A stretch of DNA of 64,000 bases from Phocaeicola dorei (GTDB lineage: Bacteria; Bacteroidota; Bacteroidia; Bacteroidales; Bacteroidaceae): contig NZ_CP046176.1 in assembly GCF_013009555.1 (NCBI RefSeq), forward strand, positions 1,643,501 through 1,707,500, read 5' to 3'. The translations under genes were made by a program, and so were the position numbers. Below, one piece after another: positions 20,221-30,667 of the stretch. Each line of letters begins with the position of its first letter. Position 1 is the first letter of the stretch. Below the pieces are notes generated by a model that saw only the letters and a list, made by a program, of their open reading frames with translations, had not been told where the DNA came from and made no database searches.

Positions 20221-20269
20221 CATTTTCAAAAGTAATCAAATTAGAAAATAATAAAAACAAAAAAATACA

Positions 20270-23200
20270 ATGGGATTTAATGAATTTATTGGCAAATTAT
20301 TTGGAAATAAGGCCACTCGTGACATGAAAGAAATCAAGCCATGGGTTGATAAAGTAAAGGCTGTTTATCCGGAAATTGCCAAATTGAGCAATGACGAGCT
20401 TCGTGCAAAAACAGTAGAATTAAAGAAATACATTTCTGATTCGGCTGCAGAGGAACAAAAGAAGATAGAAGAATTGAAAGGTACTATCGAAACTACAGAA
20501 CTGGAAGATCGTGAGGGCATCTTCGCGCAGATAGACAAACTGGAAAAAGAAGTGCTGGAAAAATATGAAAAGGCACTGGATGATGTACTTCCGCAGGCTT
20601 TTGCCATTGTAAAAGACACTGCACGCCGTTTCTCTGAAAATCCGGAATTGATTGTAACCGCTACCGATTTTGACCGTGAATTGGCTGCTCAAGGAAAAGA
20701 TTTTGTGCGTATTGAGGACGATAAAGCTATTTGGCAGAACCATTGGATTGCTGGTGGCAATGACATGGTATGGAGCATGGTGCATTACGATGTACAGTTA
20801 TTCGGTGGCGTAGTGTTACATAAAGGCAAGATTGCCGAAATGGCTACTGGTGAAGGTAAGACGTTAGTGGCCACTTTACCTGTATTTTTGAATGCACTGA
20901 CCGGTAATGGTGTACACGTAGTTACTGTTAATGATTACTTGTCAAAACGTGACTCGGAATGGATGGGGCCATTGTATCAGTTCCATGGATTGAGTGTGGA
21001 CTGTATTGATAAACACCAGCCTAATTCAGATGCACGCCGCAGAGCTTATATGGCCGATATCACTTTCGGCACGAATAATGAATTCGGTTTCGATTACTTG
21101 CGTGACAATATGGCTGTCAGTCCAAAAGACTTGGTGCAGCGTAAACATAATTATGCTATTGTCGATGAGGTGGACTCTGTATTGATTGACGATGCTCGTA
21201 CTCCGTTGATTATTTCCGGTCCTGTTCCTAAAGGTGAGGATCAGTTGTTTGAACAACTTCGTCCTTTAGTAGAGCGTCTGTTTGAAGCTCAGAAAAAGTT
21301 GGCTACCCAATATTTGGCCGATGCCAAACGCTTGATTGCATCGGATGACAAGAAAGATCAGGAAGAGGGATTTTTGGCATTGTTCCGTAGTCATAAGGCA
21401 CTCCCCAAAAATAAGCCATTAATCAAGTTCCTAAGTGAACAAGGTATTAAGGCAGGTATGCTGAAGACCGAGGAAATTTATATGGAACAGAATAACAAGC
21501 GTATGCTTGAAGCCACTGATCCATTGTATTTCGTAATTGATGAAAAGCAAAACAGCGTAGATTTGACCGATAAAGGTATCGACCTGATTACAGGAAATGC
21601 GGCAGATCCTACTTTATTCGTTTTGCCTGATATTACTTCCCAATTGTCTGCTTTGGAAAATGAGACAGATCTGACAGAAGAAGAAAAGCTGGCCAAGAAA
21701 GATGAACTGATGACAAATTACGCTATCAAGTCTGAACGCGTACACACTATCAACCAGTTGCTGAAGGCTTATGCTATGTTCGAAAAGGATGACGAATATG
21801 TTGTAATCGACGGACAGGTTAAGATTGTTGACGAACAGACAGGACGTATTATGGAAGGCCGTCGTTATTCTGACGGTTTACATCAGGCTATTGAGGCCAA
21901 AGAAGGCGTGAAGGTGGAAGCTGCTACCCAGACTTTTGCTACCATCACTTTACAGAACTATTTCCGTATGTATCATAAATTGTCGGGTATGACCGGTACA
22001 GCGGAAACGGAAGCGGGAGAACTTTGGGATATTTATAAATTGGATGTCGTTGTTATTCCGACGAATCGTCCTATTGCCCGTAAAGATATGAATGATCGCG
22101 TTTATAAGACAAAACGTGAGAAGTATAAAGCTGTTATCGAAGAGATTGAAGAAATGGTGAAAGAAGGACGTCCTGTTCTGGTAGGTACCACTTCGGTGGA
22201 AATCTCTGAAATGTTGAGCAAAATGCTTGCTATGCGCAAGATTGAGCATAATGTGTTGAATGCGAAACTGCATCAAAGAGAGGCGGATATTGTGGCACAG
22301 GCAGGTCAGAAGAGTATCGTGACTATTGCTACTAACATGGCAGGTCGTGGTACCGACATTAAGCTGAGTCCGGAAGTGAAAGCTGCGGGCGGTTTGGCTA
22401 TTATCGGTACGGAACGTCATGAAAGTCGCCGCGTGGACCGTCAGTTGCGTGGTCGTGCCGGTCGCCAAGGGGACCCGGGTTCATCTGTGTTCTTTGTATC
22501 ATTGGAAGATGATTTGATGCGTTTGTTCTCTTCAGATCGTATTGCCAGTGTAATGGATAAACTTGGCTTCAAAGAAGGTGAGATGATTGAACACAAGATG
22601 ATTTCAAATTCCATTGAACGTGCGCAGAAGAAAGTGGAAGAAAATAACTTCGGTATTCGTAAACGCTTGCTGGAATATGATGATGTGATGAACAAACAGC
22701 GTGTGGCTGTTTATACCAAACGTCGTCATGCCTTGATGGGTGAGCGTATCGGTATGGATATCGTGAATATGATTTGGGATCGTTGCGCTTATGCTGTAGA
22801 ATTGGGCGACTTTGATAATGTGAAGATGGAAATATTGCAGACATTGGCAATGGAAGTACCATTCACAGAAGAGGAGTACAACAAGATGAGAAAAGAAGAT
22901 CTTGCAGAGAAAACCTTTGAAGCGGCAATGAACAACTTCAAGCGCAAGACAGACCGTATGGCCCAGATTGCCAATCCCGTTATCAAACAGGTATATGAGA
23001 TGCAAGGACATATGTATGAAAACATCATGATTCCTATTACTGATGGCAAGCGCTTGTATAATATTTCTGTTAACTTGAAAGCGGCTTATGAAACAGAAGG
23101 TAAAGAGATTGTGAAATCATTTGAGAAGGCGATACTGCTTCATACTATTGATGATGCTTGGAAAGAAAATCTGCGTGAGCTGGATGAACTGAAACATTCT

Positions 23201-23566
23201 GTACAGAATGCTAGCTATGAGCAGAAAGACCCGTTGCTGATCTTTAAGTTGGAATCGGTCAATTTGTTTGACAACATGGTACATAAGATCAATAATAATA
23301 CCATCTCTGTATTGATGCGCGGACAAATCCCGGTTCAAGAACCGGAACAAGTTCGTGAGGCTGCTCCCGAACCGCAGACTCCTCGCCAACAGTATAGAGA
23401 GGAGAAGCAGGATTTAAGTGATCCTCACCAGCAAGCTGCTGCCGAACGTGATACTCGTGAGGTAAAGCGTGAGCCGGTTCGTGCAGAGAAGACAGTAGGT
23501 CGTAACGATCCTTGTCCTTGCGGAAGCGGTAAGAAATACAAGAACTGTCACGGGCAAAATGCGTGA
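20270..23566 (+). CDS. secA: Preprotein translocase ATPase SecA
   Basis: This 1098-residue motor drives unfolded preproteins through SecYEG. The Walker A region is [14 protein letters not shown] (about residues 190-203) and the DEAD-type motif is [13 protein letters not shown] (near 299). The helicase C half has NMAGRGTDI and the [13 protein letters not shown] motif. The C-terminus is a zinc/SecB-type motif with C1082, C1084, C1093 and H1094. It is longer than E. coli SecA (901 residues), with insertions around residues 55-105 and 330-500 typical of Bacteroidetes. A hairpin terminator follows. Confidence 0.98.
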   Translation: MGFNEFIGKLFGNKATRDMKEIKPWVDKVKAVYPEIAKLSNDELRAKTVELKKYISDSAAEEQKKIEELKGTIETTELEDREGIFAQIDKLEKEVLEKYEKALDDVLPQAFAIVKDTARRFSENPELIVTATDFDRELAAQGKDFVRIEDDKAIWQNHWIAGGNDMVWSMVHYDVQLFGGVVLHKGKIAEMATGEGKTLVATLPVFLNALTGNGVHVVTVNDYLSKRDSEWMGPLYQFHGLSVDCIDKHQPNSDARRRAYMADITFGTNNEFGFDYLRDNMAVSPKDLVQRKHNYAIVDEVDSVLIDDARTPLIISGPVPKGEDQLFEQLRPLVERLFEAQKKLATQYLADAKRLIASDDKKDQEEGFLALFRSHKALPKNKPLIKFLSEQGIKAGMLKTEEIYMEQNNKRMLEATDPLYFVIDEKQNSVDLTDKGIDLITGNAADPTLFVLPDITSQLSALENETDLTEEEKLAKKDELMTNYAIKSERVHTINQLLKAYAMFEKDDEYVVIDGQVKIVDEQTGRIMEGRRYSDGLHQAIEAKEGVKVEAATQTFATITLQNYFRMYHKLSGMTGTAETEAGELWDIYKLDVVVIPTNRPIARKDMNDRVYKTKREKYKAVIEEIEEMVKEGRPVLVGTTSVEISEMLSKMLAMRKIEHNVLNAKLHQREADIVAQAGQKSIVTIATNMAGRGTDIKLSPEVKAAGGLAIIGTERHESRRVDRQLRGRAGRQGDPGSSVFFVSLEDDLMRLFSSDRIASVMDKLGFKEGEMIEHKMISNSIERAQKKVEENNFGIRKRLLEYDDVMNKQRVAVYTKRRHALMGERIGMDIVNMIWDRCAYAVELGDFDNVKMEILQTLAMEVPFTEEEYNKMRKEDLAEKTFEAAMNNFKRKTDRMAQIANPVIKQVYEMQGHMYENIMIPITDGKRLYNISVNLKAAYETEGKEIVKSFEKAILLHTIDDAWKENLRELDELKHSVQNASYEQKDPLLIFKLESVNLFDNMVHKINNNTISVLMRGQIPVQEPEQVREAAPEPQTPRQQYREEKQDLSDPHQQAAAERDTREVKREPVRAEKTVGRNDPCPCGSGKKYKNCHGQNA

Positions 23567-23585
23567 TAAATAACGATTATTATAG

Positions 23586-23619
23586 AAACGTCCGGGGCGA
23601 ATTTACTACCCGGACGTTT
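23586..23619 (+). terminator. Terminator of secA
   Basis: An 11-bp stem (AAACGTCCGGG, 23586-23596; complement 23609-23619) is followed by a run of T residues, 19 bases after the secA stop. Confidence 0.85.
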
Positions 23620-23688
23620 TTTTTATTCCTTTTAACTCACTTCTTACGTAAATAAGCGTATTTTTGTTCCCTAAGAAAAAATGATAAT

Positions 23689-24681
23689 ATGAAAAGATCC
23701 GTTTCATTAATAATTCTAGTTGCTGGGACGCTTCTTGCTTCCTGCAGCAGTTTGCAGACCATATCTTTTGATCAGTTACAGGCAGCCGATGTCAGTTTTC
23801 CAGATGCTGTGAGAAAAGTGGCTGTGATAAACAATATGCCTGTACTGAAAACTAAAGATAATCATGAAATACTGAGCAGCGAATTGGAAGGCGATGGTAA
23901 AGTGGCATCCGAAGCTTTGGCAGAGAATATTGCCAATGTGAATTATTTCGATCAGGTCATTATCTGTGATTCTGTATTCCGGGCACAGGATAAAGTGCCA
24001 CGGGTTAATGTCATTCTGACCAATGAGGAAGTACGGAAACTGAGCGAGGATTTGGGGGTGGATATGATATTGTCTTTTGATCGTATTCATATTCAGACTA
24101 AGCCCGGCGTACTGTTCTATCCGGATTTTCCTATGCCTATAGATGCTGTAGATGGAATTATATCTCCGATTGTTAGAGTATACATTCCCAATCGTGATAA
24201 ACCTTTGTTTGTAGTTGCCAAGCAAGATACCATTTCCTGGGAAATAGAACCAGCTCTTTCTGACCGGAAGATAGTAAAAGAAGCTTCGGAATATGCCGCT
24301 TCTATTCCAGTAGAACATCTGTTGCCACATTGGGATGAGGTGGCTCGTTTTTATTACGATGGCGGGAATATTGAAATGCGTGATGCCGGTGTATATCTTC
24401 GTGAGAACAATTGGGATGAAGCGTATAGTCAGTGGAAGATAGCCTATGAGAAGAGAAAAGGCCAGCAAAAGATGAAAGCGGCTTTTAATATTGCACTATA
24501 TTATGAAATAAAGGATAATGTAGAACAGGCCAAGGAATGGTTGGGTAAAGCGAAGAAATTGGTGAAATCAGGCAGCAGGGATGAACAATTGATAGCCTTT
24601 TATTCATTGGAGTTAGAGAAAAGAGAGAGTAAGCTATCCCAATTAAGAATACAAATGAAACGTTTTGATGATAATTTTTAG
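23689..24681 (+). CDS. DUF6340-like lipoprotein
   Basis: This 330-residue protein begins with a lipoprotein signal (LVAGTLLASCSS, cysteine near residue 19). Its body has an alpha/beta domain (about residues 35-215) with the repeated theme of a named output (VAVINNMP, VDMILSFDRIHI). A C-terminal TPR-like helical part (about 225-310, NNWDEAYSQWKIAYEKRKGQ) follows. The order resembles the DUF6340 family of Bacteroidales lipoproteins. Function is unknown. A TATTTTTG element at 23659-23666 is a plausible -7 box. Confidence 0.7.
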   Translation: MKRSVSLIILVAGTLLASCSSLQTISFDQLQAADVSFPDAVRKVAVINNMPVLKTKDNHEILSSELEGDGKVASEALAENIANVNYFDQVIICDSVFRAQDKVPRVNVILTNEEVRKLSEDLGVDMILSFDRIHIQTKPGVLFYPDFPMPIDAVDGIISPIVRVYIPNRDKPLFVVAKQDTISWEIEPALSDRKIVKEASEYAASIPVEHLLPHWDEVARFYYDGGNIEMRDAGVYLRENNWDEAYSQWKIAYEKRKGQQKMKAAFNIALYYEIKDNVEQAKEWLGKAKKLVKSGSRDEQLIAFYSLELEKRESKLSQLRIQMKRFDDNF

Positions 24682-24751
24682 AGAATAAGTGTTGAGAGAA
24701 AGATTTTTTTTGTACTTTTGGATATAAATAATATATAAAATTGATTTTGGT

Positions 24752-25201
24752 ATGAAATTCAGTGCACAGTCACATGCTTCTATTGCGTCTTCGCTCCGGG
24801 AAGCGGTTGATAAATATATAGCGGATGGAGAGAGAACAGTAGTCACCGATATCCATTTGCAACCTAAGCAGGACAGTGGTGAATTAGTTATTTTTAATGA
24901 TGATGACGAAGAATTGTCACGTACCATAATTGAAGAGTGGGTGGATTATAGTGAAGATGATTTTTATACAATAGTAGAGCGTATACTTCGTGGGGAGATC
25001 AACGCATTGAAAGATACGGGAGTTTTGGATAAGTTAGCTATAATGAAGCCTTATTCTTTTGTTTTAGTTGATGAGGATAGGGAAACTGTAACCGAACTTT
25101 TATTGATAGATGAGGAAGACACTTTATTACTGAATGATGAACTTTTAAAGGGTTTGGATGAAGAATTGGATGCATTTTTAAAAGACTTGCTTGAAAAATA
25201 G
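24752..25201 (+). CDS. Acidic conserved hypothetical protein
   Basis: This 149-residue protein is strongly acidic, especially the C-terminal third (DEEDTLLLNDELLKGLDEEL). It has no signal peptide or membrane segment, so it is predicted cytoplasmic. I do not recognise its family. A TACTTTTG -7 element at 24713-24720, 31 bases before the start, and a clean terminator downstream mark it as a single-gene transcription unit, which argues that it is real. Confidence 0.7.
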   Translation: MKFSAQSHASIASSLREAVDKYIADGERTVVTDIHLQPKQDSGELVIFNDDDEELSRTIIEEWVDYSEDDFYTIVERILRGEINALKDTGVLDKLAIMKPYSFVLVDEDRETVTELLLIDEEDTLLLNDELLKGLDEELDAFLKDLLEK

Positions 25202-25215
25202 ATAAAATAATAGAA

Positions 25216-25242
25216 GTATCGGGATAGTAAAGTTCCCGATGC
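25216..25242 (+). terminator. Terminator of the acidic-protein gene
   Basis: A 9-bp stem (GTATCGGGA / TCCCGATGC, one G-U type pair; arms 25216-25224 and 25234-25242) is followed by TTTTTT. Confidence 0.75.
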
Positions 25243-25274
25243 TTTTTTATATCATAGGAGAGGAAAATGATTTT

Positions 25275-25643
25275 TCAAGAGTGGTGTTTAAAATATTGTT
25301 TTCTCATCCATCGGTCAAAAATAATGAATAAGGGTATAGTTATGATGAATAGCAGATAAATGAGAGGTATTTGTATTTTTAAAACATGACTAAATGCATG
25401 ATACATAGTTGCTTTAAGATGCTTTCCAAAATAAATATACAGACCGATGCTGCTGCTTATTATTAAGAATAGAGAAGCAGCAATAGTAGCTAGTAACATC
25501 TTTCTCTCCTGTTTCTTTTCACGTAAGAGTATAGCTTCCTCTACTTTCTGCATGGTGCGGAAAGTAAAATTGGAGGTCAGCCGGAATTGGGGCTGTTCTT
25601 TTACAGCCTTCATTAATCCTTTATCTTTTTGTTTCTCGTTCAT
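25275..25643 (-). CDS. Small membrane protein paired with ECF sigma factor
   Basis: This 122-residue protein has a cytoplasmic N-terminal segment of about 45 residues and two membrane helices (about 48-70 and 88-110). It overlaps the sigma gene by four bases (ATGA), a layout typical of anti-sigma factors, but no zinc-binding anti-sigma or FecR-type domain is visible. It may bind or regulate the sigma factor at the membrane; this is inferred from position. Confidence 0.7.
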   Translation of the reverse strand: MNEKQKDKGLMKAVKEQPQFRLTSNFTFRTMQKVEEAILLREKKQERKMLLATIAASLFLIISSSIGLYIYFGKHLKATMYHAFSHVLKIQIPLIYLLFIITIPLFIIFDRWMRKQYFKHHS

Positions 25644-26185
25644 TCTGCTTCTGTTATGAGTATATATAATTTTTTTCTTATTCGATGCAATTTTACTTTT
25701 GCATTGCTTTCCGTCAGTCCCAGGATAAGGGCGATTTCACCGATAGTTTTCTCTTCATTATAAAATAGGGAAATCAAGGCGCGTTCTTCTGCATCCAGTT
25801 TCTTGATGGCCTTATTGAGTTTTCCTACCCGTTCCCCGCTTTCATCATTCAGGGCATCGTCTATTTGCTGGTCAGATATATTCATTAACATGGCACTGTC
25901 CATAACAATTAACTCTTGTTTTTTTTTTCTGGTTGCCGATATGGCGGTGTTATATGCAATGCGGTATATCCATGTAGAGAAACTACTCTCTGCTTTAAAC
26001 GACGAAAGATGTTCAAAGGCTTTCAAGAACGTATCCTGGGTCAACTCTTCCGCATCCTCCTGATTCTCCACGATGCGTATAATCAGGATAAATACTTGCT
26101 GACTGTATTTATCCAAGAAGTATTCGTAGAGAGAAGTTTCTCCTTTTAATATCCTATGAATAATATGTGTTTCGTCGTTTTCCAT
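25640..26185 (-). CDS. ECF sigma factor
   Basis: This 181-residue protein has sigma region 2 (about residues 22-95, with EDAEELTQDTFLKAFEHL and FSTWIYRIAYNTA) and region 4 (about 128-178, with EKTIGEIALILGLTESNAKV). Those are the only two domains expected of an extracytoplasmic-function sigma factor. It lies first in a two-gene operon with a membrane partner and is divergent from a small membrane-protein gene. The shared intergenic region has mirror-image promoter copies (see separate entry), so it is likely autoregulated. Confidence 0.93.
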   Translation of the reverse strand: MENDETHIIHRILKGETSLYEYFLDKYSQQVFILIIRIVENQEDAEELTQDTFLKAFEHLSSFKAESSFSTWIYRIAYNTAISATRKKKQELIVMDSAMLMNISDQQIDDALNDESGERVGKLNKAIKKLDAEERALISLFYNEEKTIGEIALILGLTESNAKVKLHRIRKKLYILITEAE

Positions 26186-26192
26186 TTTGTCT

Positions 26193-26222
26193 ATTAGACG
26201 CAGGGCTGGGAGAGAGGTTACA
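26193..26222 (-). promoter_or_regulatory. ECF-type promoter for the sigma operon
   Basis: On the minus strand a -35 TGTAACC (26222-26216) and a -10 CGTCTAAT (26200-26193) are separated by 15 bases. The start codon of the sigma gene is 8 bases further on, so either the leader is very short or transcription starts inside the first codons. The element mirrors the one at 26256-26285 exactly in motif and spacing. Confidence 0.7.
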
Positions 26223-26255
26223 TAAAAAGAGAAAATATTTTTTCTTTCTCAAAAG

Positions 26256-26285
26256 TGTAACCTCTTTGGCTACGCAGCGTCTAAT
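26256..26285 (+). promoter_or_regulatory. ECF-type promoter for the divergent membrane-protein gene
   Basis: A -35 TGTAACC (26256-26262) and a -10 CGTCTAAT (26278-26285) are separated by 15 bases. The CDS at 26329 follows 43 bases later. Identity of motif and spacing with the opposing copy suggests recognition by the same sigma factor. Confidence 0.7.
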
Positions 26286-26328
26286 GGATACAAAGGAACA
26301 AAATTAATAACTTAAATACGAATAAATT

Positions 26329-26769
26329 ATGGGTTACATTACCGGTTGGATTGTTGTAGGTATCATTACATTAGGAATCTACAAATTATTTGAACTTTTT
26401 GTTGGTAAGAAAGAGCGTCTTACTATGATAGAAAAATTGGGAGACAAGTTAGATCCTTCCATGTTGGGGAACAGGCTTAGCCTGCCTCTTCCTGTAGGAA
26501 CTCCTTTCATGTCATCTTCTCCGATTTCTTTCTCGGCCTTGAAATTTGGCTGTTTGTTGCTGGGTATGGGACTAGGGTTGTTGACTGGTTATATTATTTG
26601 TGCAACCACGGTTCCCGATTATTTCACAGAGCGTAATTGGCGCATGAGCGAGTTAACTTCATTGATTTATGGTGCAAATGTCTTGCTTTTTGGTGGTTTG
26701 GGCTTGGTAGTTGCTTTTATAGTAGAATTGAAAATTTCTCAGAAAAACAGGAAAGATCATACCCGTTGA
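26329..26769 (+). CDS. Small membrane protein, likely target of the ECF sigma factor
   Basis: This 146-residue protein has three hydrophobic segments (about residues 5-24, 66-88 and 110-132) and short polar linkers. It resembles the small DUF6249-type membrane proteins of Bacteroidales, a weak match. It is transcribed away from the ECF sigma gene from a promoter identical in motif to that of the sigma operon, so it is probably part of the same envelope-response regulon. Its molecular role is unknown. Confidence 0.7.
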   Translation: MGYITGWIVVGIITLGIYKLFELFVGKKERLTMIEKLGDKLDPSMLGNRLSLPLPVGTPFMSSSPISFSALKFGCLLLGMGLGLLTGYIICATTVPDYFTERNWRMSELTSLIYGANVLLFGGLGLVVAFIVELKISQKNRKDHTR

Positions 26770-26794
26770 ATAATGAAAGACAATTAGAAAAAAG

Positions 26795-26884
26795 AAAGAG
26801 ATGTGTCAAAATTTGAAGTAATTATCAAAACTATCCGAGCTTTGCAGCAAGACAATAGCAGAATTACTTTTGACACATCTCTTT
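26795..26884. repeat. 17-bp inverted repeat with 56-base loop
   Basis: AAAGAGATGTGTCAAAA at 26795-26811 is perfectly repeated in inverted form at 26868-26884. The stem can be extended by GTAATT with a bulge. It lies between the converging small membrane-protein gene and valS. It may be a long-loop terminator or a miniature mobile repeat; the motif recurs, from memory, in other Bacteroides intergenic regions. Confidence 0.6.
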
Positions 26885-26902
26885 ACTAAAAAAGAAGTGA
26901 TG

Positions 26903-26941
26903 ACCGCTTTACATAGAATGTTGCAATCTCTGTAAAGCGGT
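26903..26941 (-). terminator. Terminator of valS
   Basis: An 11-bp stem (ACCGCTTTACA, 26903-26913; complement 26931-26941) lies just after the valS stop on the minus strand and is followed by TTCTTTTTT in the transcript. Confidence 0.75.
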
Positions 26942-26949
26942 ATATTTTT

Positions 26950-29577
26950 TTATTTTTTCAAAGCAGCAATACTTTCTTTTAAAGAAGCTATTTTGCTTTC
27001 TGCATCAGCCTGTTTCTTGCGTTCCATATCAATAACGTTGGCTGGTGCTTTGCTGACAAATTTTTCATTGCTTAATTTTTTCAATACACTTTGCAAAAAG
27101 CCTTCCTGATATTTTAAATCAGCCTCCAGTTTTGCCAACTCTTCTTCTGTGTTGATTAAATTGCCCAATGGTATGGCATATTCAGTTGTACCTATCATAA
27201 ATGAGCCGGAGCCGTCAGCTTTATTCTCTACGGCTTCGATAGAAGAGAGGTTACACAATTTAGTAATAACAGGATTGAATGTAGCTACTGGATTTACACC
27301 TACTACTTGCAACTCCAAAGTTTCTTTCTGTGCAATGTTTTTCTGTAAACGAATAGTGCGGATACCACCGATTACTTCTTTCACTACTTCAAATTCTTTG
27401 ACGATAATCTCATTACAAGCAGTCGGAATGTTCAATTGCTGGACCATCAGGCTTTCTCCTTCTTTGCGGTCATATATATGTTGCCATAACTCTTCGGTAA
27501 TGAAAGGCATGAACGGATGCAGCAACTTCAGCAAGTTATCAAAGAAACCTAAAGTTTTTTCATAGGTCGCTTTGTCAATGGGTTGTCCGTATGCCGGCTT
27601 GATCATTTCCAGATACCAGCTTGAGAATTCGTCCCAGAATAATTTGTATACAGCCATCAGTGCTTCGCTCAAACGATATTTGCCGAATAAGTCAGCTACT
27701 TCTGCAGCTGTTTTTGCCAACATGGATTCAAACCATTCAGTGGCCAGTCTTGCATATTCGGGCTGTGCAATATCGGCAACTTCCCAACCTTTCACCAAGC
27801 GGAATGCATTCCATATTTTGTTATTGAAGTTACGTCCTTGTTCACATAACGCATCATCAAATAAAATATCGTTTCCTGCGGGAGCGGCAAGCATCATACC
27901 CATTCGCACGCCATCGGCACCATACTTGTCAATTAGTTCCAACGGGTCGGGTGAATTACCCAAAGATTTTGACATCTTACGTCCCAGTTTGTCGCGTACG
28001 ATACCAGTGAAATAAACGTTTTTGAACGGCATATCACCTTTATATTCATATCCTGCCATAATCATTCGTGCCACCCAGAAGAAAATGATATCCGGTCCTG
28101 TAACCAAGTCGCTAGTAGGATAATAGTAGTTTATTTCTTCATTATTAGGATTATTGATACCGTTAAATAAAGAAATGGGCCACAGCCATGAAGAGAACCA
28201 AGTGTCCAGACAGTCATCGTCTTGACGTAAATCTTCCATTTTCAGATTGGCATTACCGGTTTTTTCTTGTGCCAACTTCAAAGCTTCTTCCGCTGTTTCG
28301 GCTACTACATAACCGCCTTCGGGCAGAAAGTATGCTGGAATGCGATGTCCCCACCAAAGTTGGCGGCTAATACACCAGTCTTTGATATTTTCCAGCCAGT
28401 TTTTGTAGGTATTCTTGTATTTGGTAGGATAGAATTTCAGTTCATCATTCATTACAGGAGGCAATGCCATGTCTGCAAAATGTTGCATCTTCAAGAACCA
28501 CTGCATGGACAGTTTCGGTTCGATGGCTACATTGGTACGTTCCGAGAAACCTACCTTATTGGTATAAGCTTCTACCTTTTCCAGCAATCCGGCAGCTTGT
28601 AAGTCTTGTTCAATCTGTTTACGTACATCAAGACGGTCCATACCTATATATAGTCCGGCAGCTTCGCTCAGTGTTCCGTTGTCATTGAAGATATCAATGC
28701 TGGGCAAGTTATATTTTTCGCCAAGCATATAGTCATTCACATCATGGGCAGGTGTTACTTTCAGACATCCTGTACCAAATTCAATGTCTACGTAGTCGTC
28801 TTCGATAACCGGAATGATACGGTTTACCAGTGGTACAATTACCTTTTTGCCTTTCAGCCATTGGTTTTTCGGGTCATTGGGATTGATACACATGGCAGTA
28901 TCTCCCATAATTGTTTCGGGACGAGTGGTAGCAACTACTGCATAGCGTCCTTCAGTATCATCTTCTACTTTGTAACGGAGATAATACAGTTTGCTGTGTT
29001 CTTCCTTGTAAATAACTTCTTCATCACTGAGAGCTGTCAGTGCTTTTGGGTCCCAGTTTACCATGCGTACACCACGATAGATCAAACCTTTGTTGTAAAG
29101 GTCTACGAATACTTTGATAACACTTTCGCTACGTTCTTCGTCCATGGTGAATGCTGTACGGTCCCAATCGCAGGATGCACCTAGTTTACGCAGCTGTTTC
29201 AGGATAATACCTCCATGTTCTTCTGTCCATGCCCAGGCATGTTTCAGGAACTCGTCACGGCTAAGGTCAGTTTTCTTTATACCTTGTCCGGCCAGTTTGT
29301 TCACCACTTTGGCTTCTGTGGCAATGGAAGCATGGTCGGTTCCCGGCACCCAGCAGGCATTCTTGCCTTCCATGCGGGCACGGCGTACTAATATATCCTG
29401 AATGGTATTGTTTAGCATGTGTCCCATATGGAGTACTCCGGTTACGTTGGGTGGTGGAATGACGACTGTGTAAGGTTCACGTCCGTTGGGTTTTGAACTA
29501 AAGAGTTTGTTGTCCAGCCAATACTGATACCATTTTCCTTCCACGTCAGCGGGATTGTACTTACTTGCTAATTCCAT
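26950..29577 (-). CDS. valS: Valyl-tRNA synthetase
   Basis: This 875-residue class I synthetase charges tRNA-Val in the cytoplasm. The HIGH-type motif is HMGH at residues 50-53, preceded by PPPNVTGVL. The KMSKS loop is [10 protein letters not shown] near residue 533. The CP1 editing domain lies between them ([12 protein letters not shown]), and the C-terminus is a coiled-coil arm rich in lysine and glutamate (about 810-875), as in other ValRS. It is divergent from mazG with a 110-base gap to that gene's start. Confidence 0.97.
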   Translation of the reverse strand: MELASKYNPADVEGKWYQYWLDNKLFSSKPNGREPYTVVIPPPNVTGVLHMGHMLNNTIQDILVRRARMEGKNACWVPGTDHASIATEAKVVNKLAGQGIKKTDLSRDEFLKHAWAWTEEHGGIILKQLRKLGASCDWDRTAFTMDEERSESVIKVFVDLYNKGLIYRGVRMVNWDPKALTALSDEEVIYKEEHSKLYYLRYKVEDDTEGRYAVVATTRPETIMGDTAMCINPNDPKNQWLKGKKVIVPLVNRIIPVIEDDYVDIEFGTGCLKVTPAHDVNDYMLGEKYNLPSIDIFNDNGTLSEAAGLYIGMDRLDVRKQIEQDLQAAGLLEKVEAYTNKVGFSERTNVAIEPKLSMQWFLKMQHFADMALPPVMNDELKFYPTKYKNTYKNWLENIKDWCISRQLWWGHRIPAYFLPEGGYVVAETAEEALKLAQEKTGNANLKMEDLRQDDDCLDTWFSSWLWPISLFNGINNPNNEEINYYYPTSDLVTGPDIIFFWVARMIMAGYEYKGDMPFKNVYFTGIVRDKLGRKMSKSLGNSPDPLELIDKYGADGVRMGMMLAAPAGNDILFDDALCEQGRNFNNKIWNAFRLVKGWEVADIAQPEYARLATEWFESMLAKTAAEVADLFGKYRLSEALMAVYKLFWDEFSSWYLEMIKPAYGQPIDKATYEKTLGFFDNLLKLLHPFMPFITEELWQHIYDRKEGESLMVQQLNIPTACNEIIVKEFEVVKEVIGGIRTIRLQKNIAQKETLELQVVGVNPVATFNPVITKLCNLSSIEAVENKADGSGSFMIGTTEYAIPLGNLINTEEELAKLEADLKYQEGFLQSVLKKLSNEKFVSKAPANVIDMERKKQADAESKIASLKESIAALKK

Positions 29578-29687
29578 TTTATATTTTATTTATTTAATTG
29601 ATTATCGCATAATTGAGTGCAAAATTAATAAAAGTCGTTGGATTATTATGTACTTTTGCACTACAAAATGATATTAATAAACTGATT

Positions 29688-30473
29688 ATGCATACAAGAA
29701 AAGAACAAATGGAAGCATTTGGCCGCTTTCTCGATATTTTAGACGAGTTGCGAGAGAAGTGTCCTTGGGATCGGAAACAGACGAATGAAAGTCTACGTCC
29801 TAATACGATTGAAGAAACTTACGAACTTTGTGATGCTTTGATGAAGGATGACAAGAAGGATATCTGTAAAGAGTTGGGTGATGTGTTGTTGCATGTGGCC
29901 TTTTATGCAAAGATAGGTAGTGAAACAGGAGATTTTGATATTAAGGATGTGTGTGACTGTCTTTGTGAGAAGCTGATTTTCCGTCATCCTCATGTCTTTG
30001 GCGAAGTGAAAGCCGAGACTGCCGAGAAGGTGACTGAAAACTGGGAACAGTTGAAGATGAAGGAAAAGGATGGTAACAAAATGGTTTTGAGCGGAGTACC
30101 TCCTGCTTTGCCTTCGCTAATCAAGGCATACCGCATTCAGGACAAGGCCCGCAACGTGGGATTTGATTGGGAGGAGCGTTCGCAGGTTTGGACTAAAGTA
30201 AAAGAGGAGATCGGCGAGTTTGAAGCTGAGGTGGAGAACATGGATAAGGAGAAGGCGGAAGCGGAATTCGGTGATGTAATGTTCAGTCTTATAAACGCGG
30301 CCCGCCTTTACAAGATTAATCCGGATAATGCATTGGAACTCACTAACCAGAAGTTTATCCGTCGTTTCAATTACTTAGAGGAACACACCATCAAACAGGG
30401 AAAGAACTTGAAGGATATGACTTTGGAAGAAATGGATGCTATATGGAATGAGGCTAAAAAGGAAGAAAAATAG
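29688..30473 (+). CDS. mazG: Nucleoside triphosphate pyrophosphohydrolase MazG
   Basis: This 261-residue protein has two tandem MazG domains (about residues 20-120 and 155-240). The motif CPWDRKQTNESL is followed by the metal-binding EExYE-type sequence EETYELCDAL and ELGDVLLHV. It hydrolyses (d)NTPs to monophosphate and pyrophosphate, a housecleaning role. Start 29688 (ATG) is preferred; an in-frame TTG extension to 29613 crosses a probable -7 element (TACTTTTG, 29651-29658). Confidence 0.93.
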   Translation: MHTRKEQMEAFGRFLDILDELREKCPWDRKQTNESLRPNTIEETYELCDALMKDDKKDICKELGDVLLHVAFYAKIGSETGDFDIKDVCDCLCEKLIFRHPHVFGEVKAETAEKVTENWEQLKMKEKDGNKMVLSGVPPALPSLIKAYRIQDKARNVGFDWEERSQVWTKVKEEIGEFEAEVENMDKEKAEAEFGDVMFSLINAARLYKINPDNALELTNQKFIRRFNYLEEHTIKQGKNLKDMTLEEMDAIWNEAKKEEK

Positions 30474-30600
30474 TAGGGTTAGAATTGTTTTTTATGATGT
30501 GTGTTATTTTTGTCTTGCTTGTTTTTCTGTTTTAATCAATAAAGGGTATTGTATTTATTCTAGGTAATTTAATGTATGGTGATATCAAATTGTGTTCTAT

Positions 30601-30643
30601 AAGAATGAGGGGTTGTCTTTTTTTATGACAGCTCCCCATTCTT
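30601..30643. terminator. Hairpin between mazG and susD-like gene
   Basis: Arms 30601-30617 and 30627-30643 pair over 17 positions with three mismatches or G-U pairs, and lie 25 bases past the end of the converging susD-like gene at 30668. It may serve both strands. Confidence 0.6.
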
Positions 30644-30667
30644 TATAAAATAAGTTTTACATGAATT

